A stretch of DNA of 64,000 nucleotides from the NCBI RefSeq assembly GCF_040811775.1, contig NZ_JBFNXW010000001.1, positions 1,302,001-1,366,000 on the forward strand, written 5' to 3'. Positions 26,708-36,684 of this stretch are shown here, in pieces. The DNA is from Balneola sp. MJW-20 (GTDB taxonomy: Bacteria; Bacteroidota; Rhodothermia; Balneolales; Balneolaceae). Position 1 is the stretch's first letter. The number at the start of each line of letters is the position of its first letter. Under the pieces are notes generated by a model, which had not been told where the DNA came from, did no database searches, and saw only the letters and a program-made list of their open reading frames with translations. The translations under genes and the position numbers were made by a program.

Positions 26708-28201
26708 TTATCGGTCAAATCCACCAAATTCCGGATCATCCAGATCATCAAAGGATGAAAACATTGATCCCAGCATATCTGAGTACAATCTGGAGTCATC
26801 CAGATCCTGTTTGCTGAGCATAGAATTCTGATGTAATCCTTCAAGTACCAGATCCATTAATGCCAGCTCATCCCATCCCTTCGCGTCACTCATATGCTTG
26901 TTCACCAGGGCTTTTAGTCCGTCAACACTATTGAGAAGGGTTTTATATTCTTTATTGGAATGCGTATCTCTGACACTGATCTCGTTATTTTTTGCAAACC
27001 AGTCAGTAACCGTCTTATATCCGGACTTCTCTTCTCCGGCTTTACTCTGTGGATCAGGAAAATAATTCTTCATGGTCTTATTAATAGATTTCCCGATGAT
27101 GTGCTTAGCCACACTGATCGCGCCTTCCTGTTCACCTTCATAGACCAGCTCGATCTTACCAGTAAGCGCCGGTACCATATGAAACAGGTCAGCGATCCGG
27201 ACAGAAGTTTCCGTCTCATTATTAATAATTGCCCTTCTCTCTGCGGACGAAATGATCTGCTCCATAGCCGTAATGGTCATACGGGTGGAAACACCACTTT
27301 TCTGATCTACATATTCAGAATCACGGGCTTCAAAGGCTGAGCGTTCGATGATCTCTCTGTAGATCTCAGGAACATGAACTTTTATTTCGGAATCTCTTTC
27401 CTGCCAGGCTTCCTGACGGGTAATATTGATACCGGTATCAATTTCTTTCGGATAGTGAGTAATGATCTGAGAATCAATTCGGTCTTTAAGCGGGGTGATA
27501 ATGTTTCCCCGGTTGGTATAATCCTCAGGGTTGGCAGAAAATGCCATAGCCACGTCCAGTGGTATACGGACATTAAATCCTCTGATCTGTATATCCCTTT
27601 CCTGCATAATATTGAGTAGTGCCACCTGAATTCGGGGTTGCAGATCAGGTAATTCATTGATAACGAATATCCCCCGGTTCGTCCGTGGGATCAGACCAAA
27701 GTTGATCACATTTTCATCGGCCAGAGTCAGTTTTCTGGTAGCAGCTTTAATGGGATCAATATCTCCAATGATATCAGCAACCGATGTGTCCGGGGTAGCC
27801 AGTTTTTCTCCATACCGGAATGAGCGGTGAAGCCAGCTGATTGGAGTTTCATCTCCTTTTTCCTTGATCAGATCTTTCGCATATCGTGATAATGGATTTA
27901 AAGGATCATCATTGATCTCTGAACCTTCTACCACCGGTATATATTCATCCAGGAAATTCACCAGCATTCTTAACATTCTGGTCTTGGCCTGCCCTCTTAA
28001 ACCGAGCAGGATCATATCATGCTTAGATAGTAGTGCATGCTGGATCTGAGGCAAAACGGTCTTCTCATAACCCATGATACCCGGGAAGAGCTCTTCACCT
28101 GAGCTCATTTTATTTATAAGATTCCGTCTGATCTCTTCTTTTACTGAAACAGATTTCCATCCGCTCTTCTTTAACTTACCCAAAGTTTCGGGTCTACTCA
28201 T
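26708..28201 (-). CDS. BchI/MoxR-like AAA+ ATPase (magnesium-chelatase-like)
   Basis: A 497-residue AAA+ protein with Walker A GLRGQAKT (67-74). The Walker B-type strand reads GIFVINELPDL, with Asn where most AAA+ proteins have Asp; I recall this from the family, so it may still be active. QVALLNIMQERDIQIRG and AFSANPEDYTNRG supply the sensor and helix-2 insert features of the magnesium-chelatase clade. The C-terminal third is helical and charged. No VWA-domain partner is adjacent, and no chlorophyll or cobalamin genes are present, so a true metal chelatase role is doubtful. A MoxR-type chaperone role is more likely (inference). Confidence 0.82.
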   Translation of the reverse strand: MSRPETLGKLKKSGWKSVSVKEEIRRNLINKMSSGEELFPGIMGYEKTVLPQIQHALLSKHDMILLGLRGQAKTRMLRMLVNFLDEYIPVVEGSEINDDPLNPLSRYAKDLIKEKGDETPISWLHRSFRYGEKLATPDTSVADIIGDIDPIKAATRKLTLADENVINFGLIPRTNRGIFVINELPDLQPRIQVALLNIMQERDIQIRGFNVRIPLDVAMAFSANPEDYTNRGNIITPLKDRIDSQIITHYPKEIDTGINITRQEAWQERDSEIKVHVPEIYREIIERSAFEARDSEYVDQKSGVSTRMTITAMEQIISSAERRAIINNETETSVRIADLFHMVPALTGKIELVYEGEQEGAISVAKHIIGKSINKTMKNYFPDPQSKAGEEKSGYKTVTDWFAKNNEISVRDTHSNKEYKTLLNSVDGLKALVNKHMSDAKGWDELALMDLVLEGLHQNSMLSKQDLDDSRLYSDMLGSMFSSFDDLDDPEFGGFDR

Positions 28202-28288
28202 AGAGCTGCCTCTTTTTAGCTATGATTGCATCGTGATATTGTGCTTTCATAACCTCAAAGAGTTTCACATAATTCAGCCAGGGCTAAA

Positions 28289-29539
28289 TTATTCGGCCTG
28301 GGTCAGTGCTTTTGATTTATGTAAAGTTTCCAGCCATTCGTCCTCAGGAACCGAATCGCTGGTAATAGCACCTCCCACCGGATAGATCAGTGTATTTTCC
28401 TTGATGATGGCCGATCTTATGACCACATTGAAATCAAAGTCGCCCTCAGGATCAATATATCCGATCGCTCCCGAATAGATCCCTCTTTTATATTCCTCAT
28501 ATTTTTCAATGGCTTTCATTGCAGCGATCTTGGGGGCACCGGTCATGGAACCCATCGGAAAACAGGATCGGATGATATCCGTTGCCGAAATTCCCGCTTT
28601 TGCTCTGCATTTTACGGTAGATACCATCTGGTGAACCGTTTTAAAGCTCTGGATCTCAAAAAGATCGATTACTTCGACGCTTCCTTTTTCCGCGATTCGG
28701 TTAAGATCATTACGAACCAGGTCCACGATCATGAGATTTTCAGCTCTTTCTTTCTCTGAATTTCTGAGATCCCTTTTTAGTATCTCATCATATTTATCAT
28801 CTCTTGGAGCGGTCCCTTTGATCGGCTGAGATAGTACCTGGTCTCCTTCTTTCTTTAAAAATCGCTCAGGAGAAGCTGAAACAACGTGAATTCCGTCCAG
28901 CTTCATGTATGCTCCGAACGGAACCGGGCCTGAGGCTTTCATTTTTTCATAAAGTGTGAGCGGATCTCCGCTGAATTCGTATTTCAGAGGGTGCGAGAGA
29001 TTGATCTCATAATATCGTCCCTCCCTGATATCGTGTTTAGCTCTTCGGATCTGTTCGATATAATCCTGTCGGGATATTCTGTTCTTTAACCTGAATCTGA
29101 CCTCATCTGATCGGCTGTCTAATTCAGTGAGCTGGGTCTCAGATCCTTTTAAAAATTCAATCTCTTCTCCGGTGATCCTGAGCAAGAGTCCGGGAACCAT
29201 GAAATGCAGGTCAGCAGCCCCTATGAGATCCTCATTGTGTGAAACAAGATCTTCCGTATGATTTTTCAGGTCATAGCCCAGATAGCCGAAAAGCCAGTCA
29301 TTCTCATCAATAAACTGCTGAAAGATATCCCATGCATTACCACGGGTCGTATAAGTGTTCTCCCCTTCGCGTATTTCAGCCATCCTGCCACGGATCGTAA
29401 TCTGCTTTTCGGGTAATGCAGCCAGAAAGCTCTGCTTACTTGCCGGGTGATCAGTGGACTGAGATTCCAGAAAAATAACATCTCCCTTTTTTGTAAGAGT
29501 TCTGATCACATCGTTTATATGTTCTTTTGATATCGCCAT
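28289..29539 (-). CDS. pabB: Aminodeoxychorismate synthase component I
   Basis: A 416-residue chorismate-utilising enzyme making 4-amino-4-deoxychorismate for folate. The diagnostic PIKGTAPR lysine separates PabB from TrpE (PIAGT). Further family marks are SPERFLKK, MIVDLVRNDL, GSMTGAPKIAAM and YSGAIGYIDPEGD. I start at ATG 29539; the frame extends five codons to a TTG that has no better support. The amidotransferase PabA and lyase PabC are not in the window. It is upstream of the AAA+ gene by 87 bases and divergent from pyrD. Confidence 0.9.
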   Translation of the reverse strand: MAISKEHINDVIRTLTKKGDVIFLESQSTDHPASKQSFLAALPEKQITIRGRMAEIREGENTYTTRGNAWDIFQQFIDENDWLFGYLGYDLKNHTEDLVSHNEDLIGAADLHFMVPGLLLRITGEEIEFLKGSETQLTELDSRSDEVRFRLKNRISRQDYIEQIRRAKHDIREGRYYEINLSHPLKYEFSGDPLTLYEKMKASGPVPFGAYMKLDGIHVVSASPERFLKKEGDQVLSQPIKGTAPRDDKYDEILKRDLRNSEKERAENLMIVDLVRNDLNRIAEKGSVEVIDLFEIQSFKTVHQMVSTVKCRAKAGISATDIIRSCFPMGSMTGAPKIAAMKAIEKYEEYKRGIYSGAIGYIDPEGDFDFNVVIRSAIIKENTLIYPVGGAITSDSVPEDEWLETLHKSKALTQAE

Positions 29540-29619
29540 CTGAAGTAGACCCAATATTAAGGCTTATACCCGTTATTTTTGAATGCTTTTTTGTATCATC
29601 TTGACTCAAACAAAAAAAG

Positions 29620-30645
29620 ATGATCTATAAAAATTTAGTAAGACCTCTCTTATTCAATATGGACGCTGAAGAGGCTCATGACCTGAGCCTAGAGATCGCC
29701 CACCTTACCAATGAAAATGACTTCCTGCAGTTCTTAAGTTCCCTGATTTATGGATTGGATGATCCGTCGCTTAAAAGAAACCTTATGGGGCTTACTTTCC
29801 CTAATCCAGTTGGTCTGGCCGCTGGTTACGACAAGAATGGCATTACTCCTTACGCTATGCAGGCGCTCGGTTTCGGATTCGTTGAGATCGGCAGTATAAC
29901 TGCCCAGCCATCCGAAGGAAACCCAAAGCCAAGAGCATTTCGCCTGCCCGAAGACGAGTCCCTGATCAACCGAATGGGACTCAATAATCAGGGTGCGGCA
30001 GCGATCGTTGATCGGTTAAAAAACTATGACCTGGATATTCCGCTTGGAGTGAATATAGCCAAGACCAATGATGCTTCGATCCATGGAGATGACGCAATTC
30101 AGGATTATGTTTTCAGCTATAATAAGGCTCTGAAAACAGCTGATTATATTACCATCAACATCTCCTGTCCAAATACCGGAGAGGGCAAGACCTTTGAAGA
30201 TCCGGGAGCACTCAAAGACCTGCTCGATGCCGTCAATCCATCACAAAATGAGACTCCAACGCTCGTCAAGTTTTCGGTCGATACCCCCAAGCAGATCCTG
30301 GAAGATCTGATCACGATATGTGAAGACCATGATCTGGATGGATATGTAGCCACTAATACGTCCTCTAAACGAATTGGATTGAAAACCTCTCCGGCTGCTG
30401 TAAGAGAGATCGGAAATGGCGGACTGAGTGGAGCTGCAATTGAAGAGGCATCCACTAATATGATCTCATGGATCCGTGAATCCGTTCCCTCAGACCGTGT
30501 CATTATCGGCGTAGGCGGAATACATGATGAAGATTCTGCCCGGAAAAAGATCGATGCAGGAGCAGACCTTTTACAGATCTATACTGCCTTAGTATACGAG
30601 GGCCCCGGACTGGTTCGGAGGATCAAGTCTTCTTTACTCAGTTAA
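29620..30645 (+). CDS. pyrD: Dihydroorotate dehydrogenase, class 2 (quinone-linked), with Cys at the base position
   Basis: A 341-residue membrane-associated FMN enzyme oxidising dihydroorotate to orotate in pyrimidine synthesis. The N-terminal helices (about 1-45, LVRPLLFNMDAEEAHDLSLEIAH) mark class 2. FMN-site motifs are GLAAGYDKNG, GSITAQPSEGNPKPR, INRMGLNN and TNTSSKR. Where class 2 enzymes I know have NxSSPNT with a serine base, this one has ISCPNTGEGK with Cys183, the residue used by class 1 enzymes. The convergent TPR lipoprotein gene overlaps its last 12 bases. Start ATG 29620 is unambiguous. Confidence 0.93.
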   Translation: MIYKNLVRPLLFNMDAEEAHDLSLEIAHLTNENDFLQFLSSLIYGLDDPSLKRNLMGLTFPNPVGLAAGYDKNGITPYAMQALGFGFVEIGSITAQPSEGNPKPRAFRLPEDESLINRMGLNNQGAAAIVDRLKNYDLDIPLGVNIAKTNDASIHGDDAIQDYVFSYNKALKTADYITINISCPNTGEGKTFEDPGALKDLLDAVNPSQNETPTLVKFSVDTPKQILEDLITICEDHDLDGYVATNTSSKRIGLKTSPAAVREIGNGGLSGAAIEEASTNMISWIRESVPSDRVIIGVGGIHDEDSARKKIDAGADLLQIYTALVYEGPGLVRRIKSSLLS

Positions 30646-33378
30646 ATCTACCCTGTATGTGCAGGCCGCTTTAATTGCCTGACCTTCTCTCAGGATCGGT
30701 TCAAAAGACAACCCTCTGTTTAAAATATCATTTACGCGGCTGGTTTGTTCTTCTGAAAGATCTTCATTCAGGATCTCATACCGGTCAGGAATACCACGGG
30801 TATTAAGGTAAAATCGTACCTTCAACTCCTCTTTACCACTTAAGACGGCCCGGAAAACACTGTTTACTTGTCTCGCATTACCCCTGAGACGGAGTTCGGC
30901 ATCTATTTCTTCACAGTCAACGTATACATTGCTTTCAGTTAATTCTGTTTCTTCCTGCGCATCGGTTGCAACCGTATCCTGTTCCGGTTTCTCTTCCGGG
31001 ACTGCGAGCTCCCTTTTAAGTATTTCCAGTCTGCTTCTGTGTGGTCCGTTCCTGAAAGCGACCAGGTATTGATCCACCAGTGTTCTGACCGTATCCCAGC
31101 CGGCACTCTTATAGGGATAAAATTCTGAGAGATCTGTTTCTTCAAGAGTTGAATCTGCTATTTCCTGTAGACCGGCCCTTTCCTCGTCGCTCAGTGACAA
31201 AGACGTATCAGCAAGAGCCTGACTAACTGAATCCTGATACTGGGCGAATGATTTTTGCTCATTGATCCTATTTTGTTTCTGAGCCAGCCATACCTCCTGT
31301 AATTCCTGAAAGCCTTCCTCCTCCCGGGCTTTTTTCAAATAAAGCTGTATAGCATCGTTTAATGCCTCTGTTGCCAGTAAGGTATTCCGGTACTCTTCAC
31401 TGAATGTTATCAGTTGCTTAGCCTCTGCTGAAATTGTGGTTGAGGTATCGGTGCGGATATAATAGTATCTCTCCAGGGGATCCTGAAGAACTGAATCAGT
31501 ACTTACCGGAAGCTGCATTTCATACTTCTCAGATAAACGCAGGGCAAAGGTAGTGGCCGGGTAGGTGTTTATCAGTTCTTCAGCCAAAGCTCTTGACCGG
31601 CTCTTACTGCCATTGATATCATATAGCTCTGATAGTGAATACAAAGCTGCAGGATTGATATCATTACTTTTCTCAGGTTGATAAGCTTTTTCAAAATAAT
31701 ATGCTGCACTGTCCGGGTCATTCAGAGAAAGGAAAAAGAGGTTCCCAAGCTGATATTGATACCTTGATATGATATTCTCAACTGAATCCTGGTCTGCCTC
31801 ACTTATCGGAATACGGCTCAGATCCATTTCCACCATCATCAGCTCATCCGAAGCAGCCGTTCCCTCTTCATTTGCATCCGTCAGATCATCTTCAATGCTC
31901 CTCTGAAGTATGGATGCATAACGCCAGTTATCAACCAAAGGCCGGTCACCCCATATCGCTCTGAATGCCTGCCTGCCCTGCTGCTGTGCCACAGGATTTG
32001 CAGAATTTAGGAAGCCGTTGGCGGTGTTACTGCTTTCATTTTGTTCAGGAGTGGCGGCAAGGTTTACCAACGTATTCTGCTGATTTTCCTGAGCCCTTCT
32101 TTGTTCCTCCAGTTCTGCGATCTTCCGGGCTCTGACAATCGCAATAGCAGAATCCCGGGCCTCCGGACTCATCTTACCAAGACTGAGCAGGCTGTCTTGT
32201 TCAATAATGTCATTTTTAATATCGGAGTACTGACCAAAGGATGAGGCCAACTCATCCGCATTAAAATCTTCCGGGAGTTTTGTAATATCGGCCCTTTGCT
32301 GAGCAGCTGAATCATAATATGCTGCAGCAAGTTTGAAGTCATCAAAAGAGAACCGATAGATCTCAGCGAGTCCGTAATAGGTTTTTGCCCGGGTCAATGC
32401 ATCCGGCTGAATAAGTGGATTTCTTAGAATTGATTTATAGATCTCTTCAGCAGCACGGATATTACCATTTAGTTGTTCAGTTCTCCCTAGTTCGTAATTC
32501 AGCTCCGCTCTGAATTCAGTATTTTTATCATCTCGCACCATACTGTTAAATATGGATAACGCCAGATCATTTCTGCCCAGTGTGCGAGCCATGTCTGCTT
32601 TCTTTCTCCTGGCCAGATACTGCACCCTGTACTCGGTAAAGTGATCCGACACCTTATCATAGGCTTCAAGTGCAGCTTCGCGGTCACCGATCCGTTCATT
32701 GATCTGCCCTAAAAGAAAATAACTTCTTTCTTTAAGCTCTTTTTCGGGCAGGTCGCGCACTCCGGTCTCGAGGTTGTTTCTGGCATTTCCCCAATCTTCA
32801 TTCTGAATATATATTTCAGCTAAAACAACATGGATCTCAGCCTTCAGATCTTTAGCCCATTGGCCTTCAAATTCAAGTAACTGATCATTCAGATAAGCTA
32901 TACCCTGATTATATACTTCCAGCTCGAGCAGGGTCTTACCCTTCCATAATACACTGGTCTGTCGTTTCCTCAGATCGGTTGAGGCAGAATATAATTCATC
33001 AAATTTCTGGTCGGCTGAAAAATATTCCTGACGGAAATAATAGGACTTCCCTATGAGTTCCAGCGCATCATCCACCCATTTGGAATCATCATATTTTCGA
33101 AGAATATCAGCGCCCTTCTCAATGGCCAGCTGGAAATCCTGAGATCCTGCATTCAGCGGTTTTCTGTGTACCCGGATCGGCACCTCCGGATTATAATCCA
33201 CATTCTGATTCATGACCTTATCCAGGCCGGTCTGATAATGCCTTTTTGCATTATAGAAGGTGTTGTAGTAGGCATTAAAATTGGTCCAGCCGGATCGGAA
33301 TGAAGTCCTGCAACCGGAAAATAAGATTCCGATAAACAGCAACAGCACCAAACCATATGTGGTCTTAAGGAACTTCAT
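30634..33378 (-). CDS. Large TPR outer-membrane lipoprotein (PorW/SprE-like)
   Basis: A 914-residue lipoprotein, lipobox LFSGC with Cys23. The first folded segment (GWTNFNAYYNTFYNAKRHYQTGL) resembles the opening of PorW/SprE-type gliding and type IX secretion lipoproteins. From about 90 to 350 there are many TPR units (WVDDALELIGKSYYFRQEYFSADQKF, YFLLGQINERIGDREAALEAYDKV), with another block at about 520-600. The C-terminal 100 residues carry a TonB-like or AMIN-like beta domain (ELKVRFYLNTRGIPDRYEIL). It is followed by nothing on its strand, since pyrD converges. Assignment to type IX secretion is only a resemblance; no other T9SS gene is seen. Confidence 0.75.
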   Translation of the reverse strand: MKFLKTTYGLVLLLFIGILFSGCRTSFRSGWTNFNAYYNTFYNAKRHYQTGLDKVMNQNVDYNPEVPIRVHRKPLNAGSQDFQLAIEKGADILRKYDDSKWVDDALELIGKSYYFRQEYFSADQKFDELYSASTDLRKRQTSVLWKGKTLLELEVYNQGIAYLNDQLLEFEGQWAKDLKAEIHVVLAEIYIQNEDWGNARNNLETGVRDLPEKELKERSYFLLGQINERIGDREAALEAYDKVSDHFTEYRVQYLARRKKADMARTLGRNDLALSIFNSMVRDDKNTEFRAELNYELGRTEQLNGNIRAAEEIYKSILRNPLIQPDALTRAKTYYGLAEIYRFSFDDFKLAAAYYDSAAQQRADITKLPEDFNADELASSFGQYSDIKNDIIEQDSLLSLGKMSPEARDSAIAIVRARKIAELEEQRRAQENQQNTLVNLAATPEQNESSNTANGFLNSANPVAQQQGRQAFRAIWGDRPLVDNWRYASILQRSIEDDLTDANEEGTAASDELMMVEMDLSRIPISEADQDSVENIISRYQYQLGNLFFLSLNDPDSAAYYFEKAYQPEKSNDINPAALYSLSELYDINGSKSRSRALAEELINTYPATTFALRLSEKYEMQLPVSTDSVLQDPLERYYYIRTDTSTTISAEAKQLITFSEEYRNTLLATEALNDAIQLYLKKAREEEGFQELQEVWLAQKQNRINEQKSFAQYQDSVSQALADTSLSLSDEERAGLQEIADSTLEETDLSEFYPYKSAGWDTVRTLVDQYLVAFRNGPHRSRLEILKRELAVPEEKPEQDTVATDAQEETELTESNVYVDCEEIDAELRLRGNARQVNSVFRAVLSGKEELKVRFYLNTRGIPDRYEILNEDLSEEQTSRVNDILNRGLSFEPILREGQAIKAACTYRVDLTE

Positions 33379-33398
33379 CGCCTGTACAACAAATGAAA

Positions 33399-34832
33399 TT
33401 ATTGAATAGTACTTACCTTGATCATATTTGTGCGCCCTCTTTTTGGAATCGGCATACCGGTGGCAAGTATTACCCGGTCTCCTTTCTTGACCATACCATT
33501 TTCTTCCAGATACTGCTCCATCATCTTAACCGAAGTATCAGTGTCGTATAATTCTTTCAACCGTACTGAATGCACACCCCATACAAGGTTTAATTGCCGG
33601 CGGATCTTCTGGCTTTCCGTGAATGCCACTATAGGTACTCTCGGGCGGAATTTTGCAATTCTTCGTGCCGTACTCCCTGAATGCGTAATGGTCCCAATAG
33701 CTTTCGCTTCTACGTTTTCAGCTATGGTCACACAGGAATAGGCCAGTGATTCCACGATCTGCTTTTCTTTCCATTCCGGTTTTCGATAAACCAGACTATT
33801 ATATATGTGGGCAGACTGGTCCTCAACAGACCGGCAAATACGATCCATCACATTCACCGCTTCCATCGGGAAGGACCCGCTTGCTGTTTCTCCGGATAAC
33901 ATCACCGCATCCGTTCCATCAAAAACGGCATTGGCCACATCAGAACTTTCGGCCCGGGTTGGGCGGGGGTTATTGATCATTGAATCCAGCATCTGGGTGG
34001 CAATGATAACCGGCTTCCCCACTTGTCTGCATTTATCAATGATCATCTTCTGTACCATCGGTACTTCCTCAGTAGGGATCTCAATACCCAGATCTCCCCT
34101 GGCAACCATGATCCCGTCCGCTTCTTCAATGATCTCATCAATAGCTTCAACGGCCTCCGGCTTTTCTATCTTTGCAATGATCCCTGCCTGACTTCCTGTT
34201 GCCCTGATCCTAGAAATAATATCACGGATATCCTTAGCTGATCTCACAAATGATAAAGCCACCAGGTCCACATCCTGTGACAGACCGAACTCAAGATCTT
34301 TAATATCTTTTTCCGTCATTGAGGGAATGGAAATGCGAACATTCGGAAGGTTTACTCCCTTTCTTGGTTTGAGGAGACCGCCAACCACCACTTTCACTTT
34401 AAGGGAATCCGGATGTTTCTCTACGACCTTAAATTCCAGAAGGCCGTCATCCAGCAGGATACTATTCCCAACCTCTGCTTCATGAATGAGATTCTTATAA
34501 TCTATCGGGACCGTTTTCTCGTCCCCGATGATCTCCTCTGCAGTAACTCGCACAATGCTTCCGGTCTCTAACTCAACACCACCGTCTCTCATCTGACCAA
34601 CTCGTATCTTTGGTCCCTGAAGGTCCATTAAGACCGGAATGCTGTATTTATATTGTTGAGCCACTTTTCTGATCCGCTGGATCACTTTGGAATGATCCTC
34701 ATGTGTACCATGAGAAAAATTAAGTCGGGCAACGTTCATTCCGTGTAACAGCAGGTTTTCGATTTGCTCCTGAGAATCACAACTGGGTCCTATCGTACAA
34801 ACAATTTTAGTACGGCGCCTTGCAGATATCAT
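33399..34832 (-). CDS. pyk: Pyruvate kinase
   Basis: A 477-residue glycolytic enzyme converting PEP and ADP to pyruvate and ATP. The N-terminus RRTKIVCTIGPSC, NFSHGTHEDH, MDLQGPKIRVG, the catalytic lysine region IIAKIEKPEA, MVARGDLGIE with metal ligands, and VMLSGETASGSFP are all present. The C-terminal allosteric domain (about 350-477) is complete. No extra C-terminal phosphohistidine domain exists. Upstream of the TPR lipoprotein by 20 bases, so the two are probably cotranscribed. Divergent from the first GWxTD gene across 34833-34973. Confidence 0.98.
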   Translation of the reverse strand: MISARRRTKIVCTIGPSCDSQEQIENLLLHGMNVARLNFSHGTHEDHSKVIQRIRKVAQQYKYSIPVLMDLQGPKIRVGQMRDGGVELETGSIVRVTAEEIIGDEKTVPIDYKNLIHEAEVGNSILLDDGLLEFKVVEKHPDSLKVKVVVGGLLKPRKGVNLPNVRISIPSMTEKDIKDLEFGLSQDVDLVALSFVRSAKDIRDIISRIRATGSQAGIIAKIEKPEAVEAIDEIIEEADGIMVARGDLGIEIPTEEVPMVQKMIIDKCRQVGKPVIIATQMLDSMINNPRPTRAESSDVANAVFDGTDAVMLSGETASGSFPMEAVNVMDRICRSVEDQSAHIYNSLVYRKPEWKEKQIVESLAYSCVTIAENVEAKAIGTITHSGSTARRIAKFRPRVPIVAFTESQKIRRQLNLVWGVHSVRLKELYDTDTSVKMMEQYLEENGMVKKGDRVILATGMPIPKRGRTNMIKVSTIQ

Positions 34833-34973
34833 GTAGTGTACTTATTTATAATTCAAATGTGATTAATTACGCAACAAACTCAGATCAATGCAGTTAAAAT
34901 ATCGAATGTTATCAGGGTAATATTTGATTAATTAATACAGTCGTTTATTGCATCTAACAAGTATAAGGAATTA

Positions 34974-36395
34974 ATGAAGTCTTTTTTTAAAGCATTTTGC
35001 TTAGCGCTTATATCTTTTCTGGTTGTGTCCTGCAACAACACTTATGTAGAAAATGTTGACCGGGGTGAAGGTTATTACTTCAGACCGGGATACCCGGAGC
35101 TTCGAATGGTCGCATCCGGCCTTTTCGATATTGAAAACCAGGCGATCATTGAAGTGGTTGGAGACATCGTATACGGAAGTGTTGTATTTAAAAAGGTAAA
35201 TAATCGATTTCAGGCCAGTCTGAGCGTTGATATTCAGATCATAGATAAAGAGAACCCGGAAAGTACCCCTCAAAATCTTCAGTTTCCTATTGTGATCCGT
35301 GATAGTCAGCCTAATATTGTACAAAGCCAGCGGGTATTCAGCTTTAACAGGAATATCCAATCCAGCCCGGGCAGATATACGGTGAATGTCACCTTAATAG
35401 ATAACAGTTCCGGCAAGCAGACATCCAGGTCTGCTGACGTTATCATTCCTGATCCCGATGATATTACCCCTCACATTACCAATATCCGCGTACTGGGTAA
35501 AGAGCTGGAAGAAGAAAGAACCGGCTTTTTTCCGGTCACTACCTATGATGTACAAAAGAGTGTAGATTCATTGCGTCTGGAATTTCAGGTTACAAATAAT
35601 GATCCGGATAATCCGCTGACCATTGAATCCAGATTATTAAGATTCAGATCAGATACATCAATCGCTAATCCGCTGACCTATTATAACTATCCAACTGCGA
35701 GTCTCCCATATAAAGGTATTGATTATGACCGCTTTGAAGTCATCCAGGAATCAAGGCGTACCCTGCTTCAGCCGGGAAGTGTTTTAATTCAGTTCTGGTT
35801 CACGGATCTGGAAAGGGGAAACTACCGTTTTGAAGTAACATCGAGGCTGGATGAAGACAGAGAACTATTTAAAGCACGCGACTTTGGCATCAAAAGCCCC
35901 AATTACCCTGCAATCAGATCTGCAAGGGAACTTGCCGCTCCGCTGCATTATCTGATGGATGATGACGATCACGAAAAACTAATGTCGATCAGTGATAACG
36001 ACTCCCTTAAAAAGGAGATCGATAGATTCTGGTTGTCAAACGTCAAAAGTGCCTCTAAAGCAAAACAGGTACTGGAATTATATTACCAAAGAGTGGAAGA
36101 GGCTAATAAACAGTTTTCTAACTTTAAAGAAGGCTGGAAAACGGATCCTGGCATGATCTATATTTTATTCGGTCCTCCGCTGCAGGTCGAAACTTCACTG
36201 GATCGAATGCGGTGGTCTTACTCCTATAATATGAGCCGCTTTGAAGATAATTTCTTTTTTGAGACTCCAAGGGTCAGAAGTGAATTCTACCCCTACTATA
36301 ATTATCTGCTGAACCGAAGCCAGCAATATTATAATGTGCAATACCAGCAGATACAACGGTGGCTGAATGGAACCGTACTTCGCGATAATCTCTGA
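34974..36395 (+). CDS. GWxTD-domain lipoprotein
   Basis: A 473-residue lipoprotein, lipobox FLVVSC at Cys20. The middle is beta-rich (about 40-330) with repeated strand-turn units. The C-terminal domain contains the namesake GWKTD at 387-391, followed by PGMIYILFGPP and then RWSYSYNMSRFEDNFFFE, the standard layout of the GWxTD family of unknown function found in FCB bacteria. Anchored to an envelope membrane, presumably facing the periplasm. A strong SD is absent. It lies directly upstream of the SusC/SusD operon, and another GWxTD-type gene closes the region on the far side. Confidence 0.88.
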   Translation: MKSFFKAFCLALISFLVVSCNNTYVENVDRGEGYYFRPGYPELRMVASGLFDIENQAIIEVVGDIVYGSVVFKKVNNRFQASLSVDIQIIDKENPESTPQNLQFPIVIRDSQPNIVQSQRVFSFNRNIQSSPGRYTVNVTLIDNSSGKQTSRSADVIIPDPDDITPHITNIRVLGKELEEERTGFFPVTTYDVQKSVDSLRLEFQVTNNDPDNPLTIESRLLRFRSDTSIANPLTYYNYPTASLPYKGIDYDRFEVIQESRRTLLQPGSVLIQFWFTDLERGNYRFEVTSRLDEDRELFKARDFGIKSPNYPAIRSARELAAPLHYLMDDDDHEKLMSISDNDSLKKEIDRFWLSNVKSASKAKQVLELYYQRVEEANKQFSNFKEGWKTDPGMIYILFGPPLQVETSLDRMRWSYSYNMSRFEDNFFFETPRVRSEFYPYYNYLLNRSQQYYNVQYQQIQRWLNGTVLRDNL

Positions 36396-36684
36396 CGCAC
36401 AACCTTATTTATAGGTAAAAAAGCACCTTTGCGGCAATAAACGTATAATTGTCAACCATTTCACTGCTAACTAATACAGGATTATCGGCAACACCCTCCT
36501 TTGCTGATCCTAAAAAAGGGCTTTCAAGACCTTTTGTAACGTTTATGCAGTATAAAAAGTTGCGATAATATTTTGTTTTTCACTCTCCAACTTATGATAT
36601 TATTGGCTGCGCGTTAATACTTTTTAACACGTGCTTAATAAATACTTAATAAACTAGTTAACATTAATTAATCTAGAGGCTACT
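36396..36684. promoter_or_regulatory. Upstream region of the SusC operon
   Basis: 289 bases without a gene between two rightward genes. It is AT-rich towards the SusC start and contains an 11-base near-direct repeat at 36634-36655 (CTTAATAAATA, CTTAATAAACT). The SusC operon promoter must lie here. I could not fit a clean TAnnTTTG box. Confidence 0.45.
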
